Source: Sarcina sp. DSM 11001 (GTDB lineage: Bacteria > Bacillota > Clostridia > Lachnospirales > Lachnospiraceae). Taken from it: 64,000 bases of DNA. The DNA is taken from positions 121,749-185,748 of the forward strand of contig NZ_FNFZ01000004.1 of NCBI RefSeq assembly GCF_900101015.1. Reading direction: 5' to 3'. Positions within the stretch are counted from its first letter, which is position 1, and every line of letters starts with the position of its first letter. Under the pieces are notes generated by a model, which saw only the letters and a list, made by a program, of their open reading frames with translations, did no database searches and was not told the origin of the DNA. Below are positions 34,464 through 45,246 of this stretch, piece after piece. Position numbers and translations under genes: made by a program.

Positions 34464-35300
34464 TCATGCCGCCTTGCGATTATTTTCTGTTTTCATGCTG
34501 CCGGCCCTTCTTCTGTGATCAATATACAAGGGGCCTCTCTTGATCCTCATCAGGACTTTCCTTACATCCTTGCTCAATAACAGGGATAAGCCGAACCGGA
34601 TATAGGAGATCACGCGGAAACTCCCTGAAGCCAGACCTTTCAGGTCATATCGGTACAGCTCGTAATCTGTACCGATTGTGACGCGCCCGGCTGTGATCGG
34701 ATACAAGAATCCCTGTATAGACAGGACTCCGGCGCTCCTTGCGGGATCTCCGAGTCCAAGAACGCCCGTCAAATTCCATTGTGAAGGCAGGATCGCGCCC
34801 AGAAGACGGTGCACACAGAAAACCATCTTCTCTCTGGCACGGACTCCGCATTTGGTCCCCATAACATAGAAGGTATCCTCGAGCCTGGCGTGAATGGTTT
34901 CGATCCGTGTCAGGATACGCTCCAGTTTTTCCTCAAAGGTTTCAGGTGCTTTTTTTTCTCCGGAAGGCTCTTTTTCCTGCCGTTTTGCCTTTTTCTTCAA
35001 CAGCTTCTGCACATCCAGTCTCCGGCCAAAGACGCGGATCTCAATCTGAAAAGCACCTTCATAAGAGGCCTTTCCCCTGACCAGCCCCATCAGCCAACTG
35101 ACCTCTCCTCCCAGAGAAACGTCTTTCGCGGGATCCAGATGAAGAGGCTCCGTACTGCCTTCAGGATCCCTGACTTCCCCGCCAAAGGAATAGCGGACCG
35201 GAACAAACAGGACGATAAGAAGGATAATGAGAACTAAGACCAGAACAGCCAAAAGGACAGTTCCCAGAATCCTCAATATGAAAAATATGGCACCAGCCAT
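34464..35300 (-). CDS. DUF2953 domain protein (YtfI-like), membrane-anchored
   Basis: A 278-residue protein. The first 30 residues form a membrane anchor (LGTVLLAVLVLVLIILLIVLF), then VPVRYSF starts the DUF2953 domain with beta-rich segments (GGEVSWLMGLVRGKASYEG, ITAGRVTIGTDYELYRYDLK). A charged stretch with lysines and glutamates lies at about 90-130. The function is unknown; the link with gerW, 67 bp downstream, suggests a sporulation role. AGGAGG is 6 bases before the ATG. Confidence 0.85.
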   Translation of the reverse strand: MAGAIFFILRILGTVLLAVLVLVLIILLIVLFVPVRYSFGGEVRDPEGSTEPLHLDPAKDVSLGGEVSWLMGLVRGKASYEGAFQIEIRVFGRRLDVQKLLKKKAKRQEKEPSGEKKAPETFEEKLERILTRIETIHARLEDTFYVMGTKCGVRAREKMVFCVHRLLGAILPSQWNLTGVLGLGDPARSAGVLSIQGFLYPITAGRVTIGTDYELYRYDLKGLASGSFRVISYIRFGLSLLLSKDVRKVLMRIKRGPLYIDHRRRAGSMKTENNRKAA

Positions 35301-35315
35301 TTTATTCCTCCTAGA

Positions 35316-35669
35316 TCAATACACGGGCAATTCCTCAGACACAGGTGCCCACCCTGTCCTTTCAGCCAGATACAGGGCTGCTTCCCATTGCCCTGTCCGG
35401 TCAAACGCCTCCTGGGTGATCATGTTCACCATCTGGATGGCGTCCGCTTTTCCCGAAGCCATACCGACGACATAGACCGAATGATCTTTATAATAGGGCT
35501 GCAGGAAGTTTGCGCAGTGCATAATCTCCAGCTGCGGCCTTCCCTCAGGCCCTTCTGTGAGGACCAGGAGATAGACTGTAAGATGCCCCTTCCCCCTTTG
35601 GAGATCCTGACGGATCCTGCGGGGATCCCGGATTTTAGGGCTGATATACATTTTTTTATAAAACTCCAT
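35316..35669 (-). CDS. Conserved protein of unknown function
   Basis: A 117-residue soluble protein with no recognised domain. It starts MEFYKKMYISPKIRDPRRIR and contains VYLLVLTEGPEGRPQLEIMH and VYVVGMASGKADAIQMVNMI. There is no signal peptide or membrane segment. AAAGGA lies 6 bases before the ATG. It ends 15 bp before the DUF2953 gene, so the three genes (this, DUF2953, gerW) probably form an operon. Confidence 0.75.
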   Translation of the reverse strand: MEFYKKMYISPKIRDPRRIRQDLQRGKGHLTVYLLVLTEGPEGRPQLEIMHCANFLQPYYKDHSVYVVGMASGKADAIQMVNMITQEAFDRTGQWEAALYLAERTGWAPVSEELPVY

Positions 35670-36121
35670 CCGCTGTCCTTTCGTATACAGGCAGCACTTT
35701 TCCTCTTTCGTTTATTGATCCGGCCTGGTACAGAGGCCATATTGCCTGTAAAAAACTGTCTTCCTTATCATACATCTATTTTAAAAAACAGAAAAGCCTT
35801 TTCGCGAATTTAGGCGTGAGACATTCGGCGGGAGCATCGGGTATTAATTCTGCTTATATTCAGCATATGCAAAGCATGTTTTCAGGTTTTTAATAGTATA
35901 CTTCAGCACACATTCAGCCGGAATATGGAGCGTGGCCTGCATATAAACACATGATTGTTCATGTCGTCCATAATTGTTTATATAAGATTTATTTTCTTTT
36001 TCTTTAAGTGAAGAGGATTGATGTTTATTTACATTTTTCCCTGTGCTATAATATGCATAACGCTGATTTGCGTGAGTTACTGTCAACTCATAATCTATGA
36101 AAATGATATAAGGAGGTTTTC
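35670..36121. other. 452-bp divergent intergenic region before rubrerythrin
   Basis: It contains the start of the 35316-35669 gene's operon (minus) and the rubrerythrin promoter (plus, 36024-36052). A minus-strand reading frame at 35844-36086 is probably chance. I recognise no regulator site. Confidence 0.6.
36024..36052 (+). promoter_or_regulatory. Probable promoter of rubrerythrin
   Basis: -10 TATAAT (36047-36052) with a weak -35 TTTATT (36024-36029) at 17 bp. The transcript would start about 60 nt before the ATG. Confidence 0.45.
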
Positions 36122-36685
36122 ATGGCATCGGATTATTATGCATCTCTCGGCAAAAATCTTATTGGCACAAAGACTTTTGACAACCTGATGGCAGCTTTTG
36201 CAGGCGAGTCTCAGGCGAGAAACAAATATACCTATTTTGCTTCCAAGGCAAAAAAGGATGGATATGAGCAGATCGCCAAGCTCTTCCTTCAGACAGCCGA
36301 CAACGAAAAAGAACACGCAAAGATCTGGTACAAGATCCTTGAAGGTGTTCACAGCACAGCAGATAACCTTGAGATTGCCGCAGATGGCGAGCACGAAGAG
36401 TGGACAGAGATGTACCCCACCTTTGCCAAAGAGGCCCGCGAGGAAGGCTTCCAGGAGATCGCCAATCTCTTTGAGATGGTAGCCGCGATCGAGAAAGAGC
36501 ATGAAGCACGCTATCGCAAGCTGCTCGAGAACGTCCAGGGCGGCCTGGTCTTCTCCAAGGACGGCGACCGCATCTGGGAATGCGGCAACTGTGGACATAT
36601 CGTGGTTGGACCTTCCGCTCCCGATGTATGTCCTGTCTGCAACCATCCTCAGGCTTACTTTGAGATCCACGCCGAGAATTATTGA
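36122..36685 (+). CDS. rbr: Rubrerythrin
   Basis: A 187-residue peroxide-scavenging diiron protein of anaerobes. The N-terminal four-helix domain has the iron ligands in [20 protein letters not shown] and [12 protein letters not shown]. The C-terminal rubredoxin domain has CGNCG and CPVCNH, which bind one iron. AGGAGG is 6 bases before the ATG. It is transcribed alone and ends at a bidirectional terminator. Confidence 0.97.
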   Translation: MASDYYASLGKNLIGTKTFDNLMAAFAGESQARNKYTYFASKAKKDGYEQIAKLFLQTADNEKEHAKIWYKILEGVHSTADNLEIAADGEHEEWTEMYPTFAKEAREEGFQEIANLFEMVAAIEKEHEARYRKLLENVQGGLVFSKDGDRIWECGNCGHIVVGPSAPDVCPVCNHPQAYFEIHAENY

Positions 36686-36775
36686 TAACGGTCTTTCCCA
36701 TGGTCTGTTTTCACTACCTGTAATGGGAACAATTATAAAGTAAAAAACAGATCCGGAGCCGGACTTCAAAAAAAC

Positions 36776-36814
36776 CAGGGCAGTTACGCCAGTCGTAATC
36801 TGCCCTGTTTTTTT
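36776..36814 (+). terminator. Bidirectional terminator after rubrerythrin
   Basis: AGGGCAG-TTACG pairs with CGTAA-T-CTGCCCT (single-base bulge), followed by TTTTTTT on plus and preceded by AAAAAAA, so it can also stop the convergent 77-residue gene. Confidence 0.88.
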
Positions 36815-36888
36815 GTTTGTTTTATTTGTATGTTATATTTGTTTTTTTGTTCTTTGTATCTGTTTTTTGTTCTTTATATTTGAGATAT
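36815..36888. repeat. AT-rich 20-21 bp degenerate repeats after the 77-residue gene
   Basis: On minus, directly after the stop, units resembling ATAYAAAGAACAAAAAACA occur about three times in succession. The low complexity makes the call uncertain. Confidence 0.5.
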
Positions 36889-37122
36889 TTAATCTTTGAG
36901 TGCCACGAGCATGCGGATCAGTTCCAGGTCCTCTTCCGTAACCCTGAAATTTGTCGTCATTGCTTCACCCTCCGGGAAAGTAAGTTTGACATCGACGACA
37001 GAGCCCACCGGGACGCCTTCCCTGCGGGCGGCTTTGATAAAGGAAACAAAGCCTTTGTGACGGTGCCTGAATCCATTCAGCTTATCTTTCAGGGTCAGAA
37101 TCTGTAAGGGATTGATTGCCAT
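36889..37122 (-). CDS. Small conserved protein of unknown function
   Basis: A 77-residue protein. It starts MAINPLQILTLKDKLNGFRH, is basic in the first half and contains VGSVVDVKLTFPEGE and FRVTEEDLELIRMLVALK. It has no membrane segment or known motif that I recognise. AAGGAAG lies 5 bases before the ATG. It lies 83 bp downstream of radA, with which it may be co-transcribed, and is convergent with rubrerythrin. Confidence 0.75.
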   Translation of the reverse strand: MAINPLQILTLKDKLNGFRHRHKGFVSFIKAARREGVPVGSVVDVKLTFPEGEAMTTNFRVTEEDLELIRMLVALKD

Positions 37123-37205
37123 GTGGTCTTCCTTTCTGTTTCGTTTATTTTTACCCGGTCCTGCAGGAGCCGGGATACCGGGTCAGTATTTAAAGACATC
37201 GGGTT

Positions 37206-38582
<1,377 letters not shown>

Positions 38583-38707
38583 AAAAGTTTTACAGTTTTG
38601 CAGTTGTCATTTCATTTCCGTCCACCCCCGGTCAGGATACGTCCGTGACGCGCTGTCAGACGGCTCTGGATCGGGAAAATCACCGGATGGATATGCCTGC
38701 GGTCAGT

Positions 38708-41239
38708 TTACGCCGGAGACTGGTCCTTTTCCAGAGGCTGGACTTTTTCCACAGACTGGTCCTTTTCCAGAGACTGGCCCTTTCCTGGAACCTGTCCTTT
38801 TCTGGCGGAAAAAGTGACTTCCCCATTTCTGAATCCGGCAGTCACTGTGCTCCCTTCAGGGAACTCATCCGCCAGGATCTTCTCCGAGAGGGGATCTTCA
38901 ATGACGGACTGGATCGCGCGCTTCAGCGGGCGGGCACCCATTTTGGCATCCGAATATTTTTCCACGATGTGATTTCGCAGGGCAGAGGATATCTTCAGAT
39001 CAATACCCAGCTGGTCTTTTGCCCGGCTGATCAGGTCAGAGGCAAGAAGATTGGTGATGCGGCCCATCTCCTCTTTAGTCAGGGGATGGAAAACGCGGAT
39101 CTCATCGATCCTGTTGATAAATTCGGGGCGGAAAATCTTTTTCACTTCCTCCATGACACCCGACTTCATGCGCTCATAATCCTGTTCCTGCGTGGGCTTC
39201 GGAGCAAACCCCAGGGTCTTGGGGGCAATGATCTTCTGTGCGCCTACATTTGATGTCATAATGATGACCGTGTTTTTAAAGTTGACCTTATGTCCCTGAG
39301 AATCCGTAATATGTCCTTCGTCCAGGATCTGGAGGAGGATATTGAAGACATCGGGGTGCGCTTTTTCAATCTCATCAAACAGGACGACGGAATAGGGCTG
39401 GCGTCTGACCTTCTCGGAAAGCTGGCCGCCTTCCTCGTAACCTATGTAGCCGGGAGCGGAGCCGATGATCTTGGAGACCGCGTACTGCTCCATGTATTCG
39501 GACATATCAATGCGGATCAGATCCTTGTCAGAACCGAACATGACCTCCGCAAGCGCCTTGGACAGCTCTGTCTTTCCGACACCGGTGGGACCCAGGAAGA
39601 GGAAGGAACCGATCGGGCGGTCCGGGTTCTGCAGGCCCACACGGCCGCGCCGGATCGCTCTCGCCACTGCTTCCACGGCATCCTCCTGGCCGATCACCCG
39701 CTTGTGGAGTTCTTTTTCAAGACGAAGGAGGCGTGCGCTCTCCCTCTCGGTCAGGCGGTTCACCGGAACCTTTGCCCAAATGGATATGACGGAGGCAACA
39801 TCCTCTTCCGTAACAAGAGGACGGCGCTCATCCTGGGAACGGCTCCGCCTGTTGTTCAGGTTCTCTATCTTCTTGACGAGCACATCCTGCTCCCTGCGGA
39901 GTTTTCTGGCTTCGTCAAGTTTCCCTTCCATAAAAGCCCTGGCCAGTTTCGAATCGGTGTCCCGGATCTGTTCCTCCAGAACAGAGGACTTGTCCTCTCC
40001 CTTTTCCACTGTCCCGAGCCGGACAGCAGCGCAGGCTTCGTCAATGACATCAATGGCCTTGTCCGGAAGGTTTCTGTCGTTGATATAGCGCTCAGAGAGC
40101 TTGACAGCCATCTCAAGGGCACTGTCCTCGACCTGCACATGATGATGGTCCTCATAAATGTGGACAATTCCCCTGAGGATATCGATCGTCTGCGCAGGGG
40201 TAGGCTCCTCCACCTGTACAGGCTGGAACCTTCGCTCCAGAGCGGCATCCTTCTCGACATATTTGCGATATTCATTGATAGTCGTGGCGCCGATCAGCTG
40301 GATCTCTCCGCGGGACAGAGAAGGTTTCAGGATGTTGGACGCGTCGAGGGCGCCCTCCGCGCCTCCCGCACCGATCAGGGTGTGCAGCTCGTCCACGAAG
40401 AGGATGATGTTTCCGTCTGAGATGACCTCCTCGACGACTCTCTTGATCCTCTCCTCAAATTCACCTCTGTATTTGGAACCGGCTACCATGCCGGACAGAT
40501 CCAGGGTCAGCAGGCGTTTGTCCCTCATGGAGGCCGGAACATTGCCGGAGACTATGCGCCTCGCCAGTCCCTCCACGATCGCCGTTTTGCCGACGCCGGG
40601 TTCACCGATCAGGCAGGGATTGTTCTTGGTCCTTCTGCTCAGGATCTGTACGACGCGGCGGATCTCATCCTCCCTGCCGATGACAGGATCCAGCTTCCCG
40701 TCAAAGGCCATCTGGGTGAGATCCCTGCTGTACTGCTCCAGGGCGCCCCGGTGCTCACCCTGGGCGCCGGCCTGCTGCAGGTCGTCTCTGTGGGCGGCAG
40801 TATCCTCTCCCATCGCCGCCAGAAGCTCAAAATATATTCTGGAGACATTGGTCCCCATTGCCTCAAGGATCTTGGCAGCGACATTGTCCTTCTCAAGAAT
40901 GATGGCAAGCAGGATGTGCTCTGTTCCGACCCTGTCGGAACGGTACCTGTCTGCCTGGGAGGCTGCCATTCGGAGCACCTTCTGGCATCTGGGGGAATAT
41001 CCCTCCTGGTCCAGGAGCGCCAGACTCCCCGGATGGATGTTGAGCTGGGAGATCATCTCCTCCAGCCTCTCCCGGGTAACCCCGTTTTCCGCCAGAATCT
41101 TTGATGCCACGCCGTCCGGTTCCTGGGCAAGACCAAGGATCAGATGCTCCGTGCCAATATAATTCTGTCTCGTTTTTCTGGAGGCTTCCTTCGCGGCTTT
41201 AAGGGCCGCCTCGGCATTCTTTGTATACTTATCCTTCAT
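38708..41239 (-). CDS. clpC: ATP-dependent Clp protease ATPase subunit ClpC with repeat tail
   Basis: An 843-residue AAA+ unfoldase of the ClpCP protease. The N-terminal domain has two Clp repeats (about 1-145, [12 protein letters not shown] and [11 protein letters not shown]). D1 has Walker [14 protein letters not shown], a central UVR-like coiled coil (about 420-460) follows, and D2 has [17 protein letters not shown]. After the normal end of D2, residues 811-840 are a hexapeptide-repeat tail (Q-S-L-E-K-D type) encoded by five 18-bp units, which I do not know from other ClpC proteins. It is preceded by a GntR regulator gene rather than ctsR, and mcsA and mcsB are not here. Confidence 0.95.
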   Translation of the reverse strand: MKDKYTKNAEAALKAAKEASRKTRQNYIGTEHLILGLAQEPDGVASKILAENGVTRERLEEMISQLNIHPGSLALLDQEGYSPRCQKVLRMAASQADRYRSDRVGTEHILLAIILEKDNVAAKILEAMGTNVSRIYFELLAAMGEDTAAHRDDLQQAGAQGEHRGALEQYSRDLTQMAFDGKLDPVIGREDEIRRVVQILSRRTKNNPCLIGEPGVGKTAIVEGLARRIVSGNVPASMRDKRLLTLDLSGMVAGSKYRGEFEERIKRVVEEVISDGNIILFVDELHTLIGAGGAEGALDASNILKPSLSRGEIQLIGATTINEYRKYVEKDAALERRFQPVQVEEPTPAQTIDILRGIVHIYEDHHHVQVEDSALEMAVKLSERYINDRNLPDKAIDVIDEACAAVRLGTVEKGEDKSSVLEEQIRDTDSKLARAFMEGKLDEARKLRREQDVLVKKIENLNNRRSRSQDERRPLVTEEDVASVISIWAKVPVNRLTERESARLLRLEKELHKRVIGQEDAVEAVARAIRRGRVGLQNPDRPIGSFLFLGPTGVGKTELSKALAEVMFGSDKDLIRIDMSEYMEQYAVSKIIGSAPGYIGYEEGGQLSEKVRRQPYSVVLFDEIEKAHPDVFNILLQILDEGHITDSQGHKVNFKNTVIIMTSNVGAQKIIAPKTLGFAPKPTQEQDYERMKSGVMEEVKKIFRPEFINRIDEIRVFHPLTKEEMGRITNLLASDLISRAKDQLGIDLKISSALRNHIVEKYSDAKMGARPLKRAIQSVIEDPLSEKILADEFPEGSTVTAGFRNGEVTFSARKGQVPGKGQSLEKDQSVEKVQPLEKDQSPA
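38720..38809. repeat. 18-bp tandem array coding the ClpC tail
   Basis: Five units start at 38720, 38738, 38756, 38774 and 38792, each close to CTGGTCCTTTTCCAGAGA. They end 12 bp before the clpC stop. Confidence 0.92.
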
Positions 41240-41259
41240 AAAAAAAATCGTCTTTCTGT

Positions 41260-41628
41260 CTATTCATAGTCATCGTAAATCGCATCCACCATTCTGTGCA
41301 GCTCCTGCCGGCTCATGTTCCGGCATCTGGCCTGGGCGAGGAGTTTACGAAAATCTTTTTCCAGCTGCTGCCTTGCCTGCAGCGCGTCTACATCGACCGA
41401 GACGATGGCGCCTCTCCGGCGGTCCACCTTAACAAACCCCTCCTGCTTCAGGATCGTGTATGCCTTGTTGACTGTGTGCATATTTATACCGATGTCATCC
41501 GCCATCTGTCTGACTGAAGGGAGCACATCTCCTTCTTCCAGATCCGCGGTCGCGATCCCGAGTATGATCTGATTGCACAGCTGCTGATAGATCGCTTCGC
41601 TGCTGCTGAAATCAATTTTTATCAGCAT
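41260..41628 (-). CDS. GntR-family regulator (YtrA type)
   Basis: A 122-residue regulator. The winged helix-turn-helix (about 10-75) has IYQQLCNQIILGIATADLEE, VLPSVRQMADDIGINMHTVN and FVKVDRRRGAIVSV. The C-terminus is a short helical region of about 40 residues instead of a ligand-binding domain, typical of the YtrA subgroup. It lies 20 bp before clpC and is co-transcribed with it, so it may control its own operon. Half-sites at its promoter support this. GGGAGG is 8 bases before the ATG. The effector is unknown. Confidence 0.88.
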   Translation of the reverse strand: MLIKIDFSSSEAIYQQLCNQIILGIATADLEEGDVLPSVRQMADDIGINMHTVNKAYTILKQEGFVKVDRRRGAIVSVDVDALQARQQLEKDFRKLLAQARCRNMSRQELHRMVDAIYDDYE

Positions 41629-41713
41629 ACCATATCCCTCCCTTTCCTGAAATCAGTAAGGATCGTCAACAAGTACAACGTTAAAAAGTACTGTCAACAG
41701 CTCCTAAAAGAAA

Positions 41714-41766
41714 GACAGAGCACGCTCTGTTATATAAATAATATAACACGTAACATGCTCTGTCAA
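41714..41766 (-). promoter_or_regulatory. GntR-clpC promoter with GACAGAGCA half-sites
   Basis: On minus, -35 TTGACA (41761-41766), 17-bp spacer, -10 TATTAT (41738-41743). The motif GACAGAGCA (41714-41722) and its inverted copy TGCTCTGTC (41756-41764) flank the promoter; the first is also part of the palindrome ACAGAGC-AC-GCTCTGT (41715-41730). One copy overlaps the -35. Confidence 0.65.
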
Positions 41767-41818
41767 GCTGCTGTGCTATTCTGATCAGCCCGGGTAGTAT
41801 GCCCGAGGGGACTCACTT

Positions 41819-43633
41819 TTATCTGGGAGATCTCCTGGCAGGGCTGTTCAGGAAGGAATATTCCATGTCATCGTCATCATCCGCGTAGAATTCCTCTTCA
41901 GGATCCTCAGGAACGGCAGGTGCGGCAGGACCGCGTCTCTTTGCAGTATTCTGGTTGTTCTGTACAGCCTTCTCCGCGCGCGGGGTTTCAGCCTCTTTTT
42001 TCACAGGAGCCTCAGGAGTATTTCCGCCTGCGTTTCCATTTCCGGAAGTCCTTCCCAATGAAGACAGGAGCTCTTCATCCTCAGGATAGTCCAGCGCTTC
42101 ATCAAAGGAAATGTTTCTTGCCGGTCTTTTTCTGGGACGGGAGGCAGGAGCGGGTTCCTCCACCTCTTCAAAGCGGCGGCTGCGGGCACGGGTCTTCTTT
42201 ACAGGAGGAATCTCTTCGATCGGTTCCTCCTCTTCTTCCGCTTCTTCTTCAAAGTCTATGTCGTCTTCTTCAAAGTCGTCATCTTCGATCTCGTCATCTT
42301 CCTCATCATAGTCGTCATCGAGACCGTCCCGTGAGAAGATGTTCTTGAAAAATCCCAGAAAACCGCCACCGCCGGAAGACTCGTCTTCCTCATCATCGTA
42401 CTCCCCGTCTTCGTCCTCCATCAGATCCTCATCGTAATCGTCATAGAGCTCTTCATCAGGGTCATCGTCGATCTCTTCGGCTTCGTCTTCCTCTTCTTCG
42501 GGATCATAGTCCTCAGCATCGTCCTCTTCTTCGGGATCAGGAACATCCTCTTTTACCGCTTTTCCGGAGGCTTTCTTTGCTCTTTTTGAAGAGACTCCCC
42601 GCGCCTCTTCGTCTTCGGCTTCCTGTTTTAAAGCCGCCCCGCTGATGACAGCCTCGCCGGTCTCTCCGGTCACATCACTGTCTTCTCCGGTGTAATAAAA
42701 ATCATCATCTTCATCCTCTTCTTCCTCCACTGTTCTCCTCTGTCTGCGGGAACGTTTGGAGGGAGCGCCGCCGCCGGGGCTGTTGCGCTTGATAATGAGA
42801 TAGAGGAAGATCAGGAGAGCGATCACGAGGATCAGGAGAATACAGGCGATCGTACGCCATATTCCCGTACTGGAAGCATTCTTCTGGGCAGTGGCCTGGG
42901 CATCGCTAAGTTCTTTGAGATCACCAAGACGGATCCTTTTATTTGTGTCGTAATTAAAGATATACCAGTTTCCGGTACCGTCTTTTTCGGTCACATAATT
43001 GATGCTGTACTGGGCATTCGGATCCGTAAAAGGATCATAGGCATCCCCATTGTCCACTTCAGGTGTTTTCTGGTCCTCTTCAGTGTCCGGAGCCTGTGCC
43101 TGTTCCCCGTCGTCGGATGCTTCTGTGTTATCGTCCGCTTCGACAGTCTCATTGCCGGCGTCTTCGACAGTCCAGTCCTCAATTCCGGTAGTCTCAACGG
43201 GCTCCTCATCCGGGGCGCCTTCCGGAACAGCAGTATCCTCTTCCGCCTTCTGCTCATCTGCTTCCGGCTTCTGTTCCTCCGGCTTCTGTTCTTCCTGCGC
43301 CTGTGTTTCCACACTGGCTCCGTCGACATCGACCCACTGGGCCTTCACATAGCCGGTGTTTCCGTTGGGAAGCTCTACAAGATACCATTCCTGGCCGGAG
43401 GCATCCGTGGTTTTGGATTTTACCGTAACCTTGTCTCCCAGATTCAGAGAACCGATGATATTGTTTTTCTCTCCGTTCTTCTCCTCTGCGGAATTGCGGA
43501 TCATGACATCTGATCCGGTCACAGTGCTCTTCGCCATTACAGGGACAACCGCCAGCAGAACAGCCGCAGTAAGCGCGGCGATCAGGCCTGTCAGCCTGCC
43601 TGCAATTCGGCGTCCATGTCTTTTCTCTCTCAT
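41819..43633 (-). CDS. Secreted/membrane SH3-domain protein with a very acidic cytoplasmic tail
   Basis: A 604-residue protein. A signal peptide (about 1-34, LTGLIAALTAAVLLAVVPVM) precedes a bacterial SH3 domain (about 36-105, VMIRNSAEEKNG to GYVKAQWVDVD). An acidic Pro/Glu/Gln linker follows, then a membrane segment near 265-290 (IACILLILVIALLIFLYLII), a basic stop-transfer stretch and a C-terminal half of about 300 residues with long runs of Asp and Glu. Within the acidic part lies the hydrophobic segment GGGGFLGFFKNIFSRDGL. The SH3 domain probably faces the wall and the acidic tail the cytoplasm. The function is unknown; the purine genes upstream give no clue. Confidence 0.8.
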   Translation of the reverse strand: MREKRHGRRIAGRLTGLIAALTAAVLLAVVPVMAKSTVTGSDVMIRNSAEEKNGEKNNIIGSLNLGDKVTVKSKTTDASGQEWYLVELPNGNTGYVKAQWVDVDGASVETQAQEEQKPEEQKPEADEQKAEEDTAVPEGAPDEEPVETTGIEDWTVEDAGNETVEADDNTEASDDGEQAQAPDTEEDQKTPEVDNGDAYDPFTDPNAQYSINYVTEKDGTGNWYIFNYDTNKRIRLGDLKELSDAQATAQKNASSTGIWRTIACILLILVIALLIFLYLIIKRNSPGGGAPSKRSRRQRRTVEEEEDEDDDFYYTGEDSDVTGETGEAVISGAALKQEAEDEEARGVSSKRAKKASGKAVKEDVPDPEEEDDAEDYDPEEEEDEAEEIDDDPDEELYDDYDEDLMEDEDGEYDDEEDESSGGGGFLGFFKNIFSRDGLDDDYDEEDDEIEDDDFEEDDIDFEEEAEEEEEPIEEIPPVKKTRARSRRFEEVEEPAPASRPRKRPARNISFDEALDYPEDEELLSSLGRTSGNGNAGGNTPEAPVKKEAETPRAEKAVQNNQNTAKRRGPAAPAVPEDPEEEFYADDDDDMEYSFLNSPARRSPR

Positions 43634-43692
43634 TGCTTTCCTCCCGGTCCGGTCGTAATACCGGCTGCTTTGTTCCGTTTATTTTTCTATTT

Positions 43693-43717
43693 GGGGGAGA
43701 CGCCTGCGTCTGCCCCC
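43693..43717 (-). terminator. Hairpin after purD
   Basis: GGGGG-AGACGC, loop CT, GCGTCT-G-CCCCC. On minus it is followed by A-rich rather than T-rich sequence, so its role as terminator of the pur operon is uncertain. Confidence 0.45.
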
Positions 43718-43762
43718 GTACCAACCATTATAACACCGCACTCCTGTTTGTGGAATTAAAAA

Positions 43763-45058
43763 TTACACAGCGTCTATGGCTTTTCCAATATCGCTTCTCA
43801 TATACATCTTGTCAAAATGCACCCATCCGGCTGCTTCATAGGCATTCGCCCGTGCTTCTTTTAAAGTATCTCCGATCGCGACAACGCCCAGCACGCGTCC
43901 GCCGCTGGTCACGATGTTCCTGTCTGCGTCGAAAGAAGTCCCCGCGTGGTAGCAGCGGTACAGAGTCTTTCCTTCGAATTTGTCCAGACCGGTGATGACC
44001 TTGCCCTTTTCATAGGCTTCGGGATAGCCGCCGGAAGCGATCACGACACAGACTGCCGCATTGTCGGCAAACTCCAGGCTGATCTTGTCGAGGGTCCCGT
44101 CGATACAGGCCTCCATCACATCGATGATATCTGTCTTCATGCGGGGAAGGACGACCTGGGTCTCCGGATCTCCGAAACGGGTATTGAATTCGAGGACTCT
44201 GGGACCGGCCGGTGTCAGCATCAGACCGAAATAGAGAACGCCGCGGAAAGGGCGCCCCTCTGCTGCCATGGCGGCAACGGTCCTGTCATAAATATTTTCC
44301 CTGCACCAGGCATCGATCTCTTTAGTGTAAAAGGGGCTGGGAGAAAATGTTCCCATGCCTCCGGTATTGAGACCGGTGTCCCCGTCTCCCTGCCTCTTGT
44401 GGTCCTGGGAGGAGGTCATGAGTTTATAGTGGCTTCCGTCTACAAAAGCCAGAACAGAAACTTCGCGGCCTGTCATAAACTCCTCAATGACCACTTTGGA
44501 GCCTGCGTCGCCGAACTTTTTGTCTGTCATCAGTTCGCGGATGCCGTCCCTGGCCGACGAAAGATCCTCACAGATGAGGACGCCCTTGCCCAGAGCGAGC
44601 CCGGAAGCCTTGAGCACGATCGGGAAGGATGCGTTCTCGAGATAGGCAAGCGCCTTCTCTGCGTCATCAAAGGTCTCATAAGCCGCTGTGGGAATATCAT
44701 ACTTTTTCATGAGGTCTTTGGAAAAAGCCTTGCTTCCCTCAATGATGGCTGCGTTGGCGGGAGTGCCGAAGATCCTGAGACCTTCAGCTTCAAAGGCATC
44801 CACGATCCCGGCACAGAGCGGATCGTCCATGCTGCATACAGTCAGGTCGATCTCTTTTTCCTTTGCAAAGCTGATCAGGGCGGGAAAATCCATGGTCCCG
44901 ATCGGGACACACTCCGCGATCCCGGCGATGCCGGCATTACCCGGCGCGCAGTAAAGCTTCGCAGTGCGGGGGCTTCTGATGATCGCGTCAGCGATCGCAT
45001 GCTCTCTGCCGCCTCCGCCGACAAGCAGTATTTTCATATCGTTCTTTTTCTCTGCCAA
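43763..45058 (-). CDS. purD: Phosphoribosylamine-glycine ligase PurD
   Basis: A 431-residue ATP-grasp ligase, step 2 of purine synthesis. The start KILLVGGGGREHAIADAI, the grasp segments FPIVLKASGLALGKGVLIC and GVLYFGLMLTPAGPRVLEFN, and FNTRFGDPETQVVLPR are diagnostic. The start is uncertain: GGAGG lies 8 bases before a TTG (45056-45058), while the ATG that fits homologues is 21 bases downstream (45035-45037) without a site. It is the last gene of purE-purM-purN-purD, separated from purN by a 17-bp repeat array. Confidence 0.95.
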   Translation of the reverse strand: MAEKKNDMKILLVGGGGREHAIADAIIRSPRTAKLYCAPGNAGIAGIAECVPIGTMDFPALISFAKEKEIDLTVCSMDDPLCAGIVDAFEAEGLRIFGTPANAAIIEGSKAFSKDLMKKYDIPTAAYETFDDAEKALAYLENASFPIVLKASGLALGKGVLICEDLSSARDGIRELMTDKKFGDAGSKVVIEEFMTGREVSVLAFVDGSHYKLMTSSQDHKRQGDGDTGLNTGGMGTFSPSPFYTKEIDAWCRENIYDRTVAAMAAEGRPFRGVLYFGLMLTPAGPRVLEFNTRFGDPETQVVLPRMKTDIIDVMEACIDGTLDKISLEFADNAAVCVVIASGGYPEAYEKGKVITGLDKFEGKTLYRCYHAGTSFDADRNIVTSGGRVLGVVAIGDTLKEARANAYEAAGWVHFDKMYMRSDIGKAIDAV

Positions 45059-45101
45059 ATCCTTGTCCTCCAAGTCCTGTTTTCCCATGCCTCAATCTGA
45101 G

Positions 45102-45187
45102 TGTACATTCCTTTTGAGTGTACATCCATTCCCGGGTCTGCAGCCGTTCTCAGTCTGCAATCATTCTGAGTCTGCAGCCGTTCTGAG
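45102..45187. repeat. 17-bp tandem array between purN and purD
   Basis: Five units of 17, 18, 17, 17 and 17 bp start at 45102, 45119, 45137, 45154 and 45171. Three are very alike (TCTGCAGCCGTTCTSAG type) and two diverge (TGTACATTCC type), so the array has two sub-families. Confidence 0.88.
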
Positions 45188-45246
45188 TATGTATTAATCT
45201 TTTGTAAAGCTTTCAGAAAAGTGAAAATCAATAAAAAAATGTAAGA

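Noticed and set aside
35844..36086. 80-codon minus-strand reading frame
   Set aside because: No ribosome binding site, odd composition (rich in Lys, Asn, Tyr, Ser), no family resemblance, and it lies in the promoter region of rubrerythrin.
36000..36110. PerR box upstream of rubrerythrin
   Set aside because: Only fragments of the TTATAAT-N-ATTATAA pattern are present, too weak to call.
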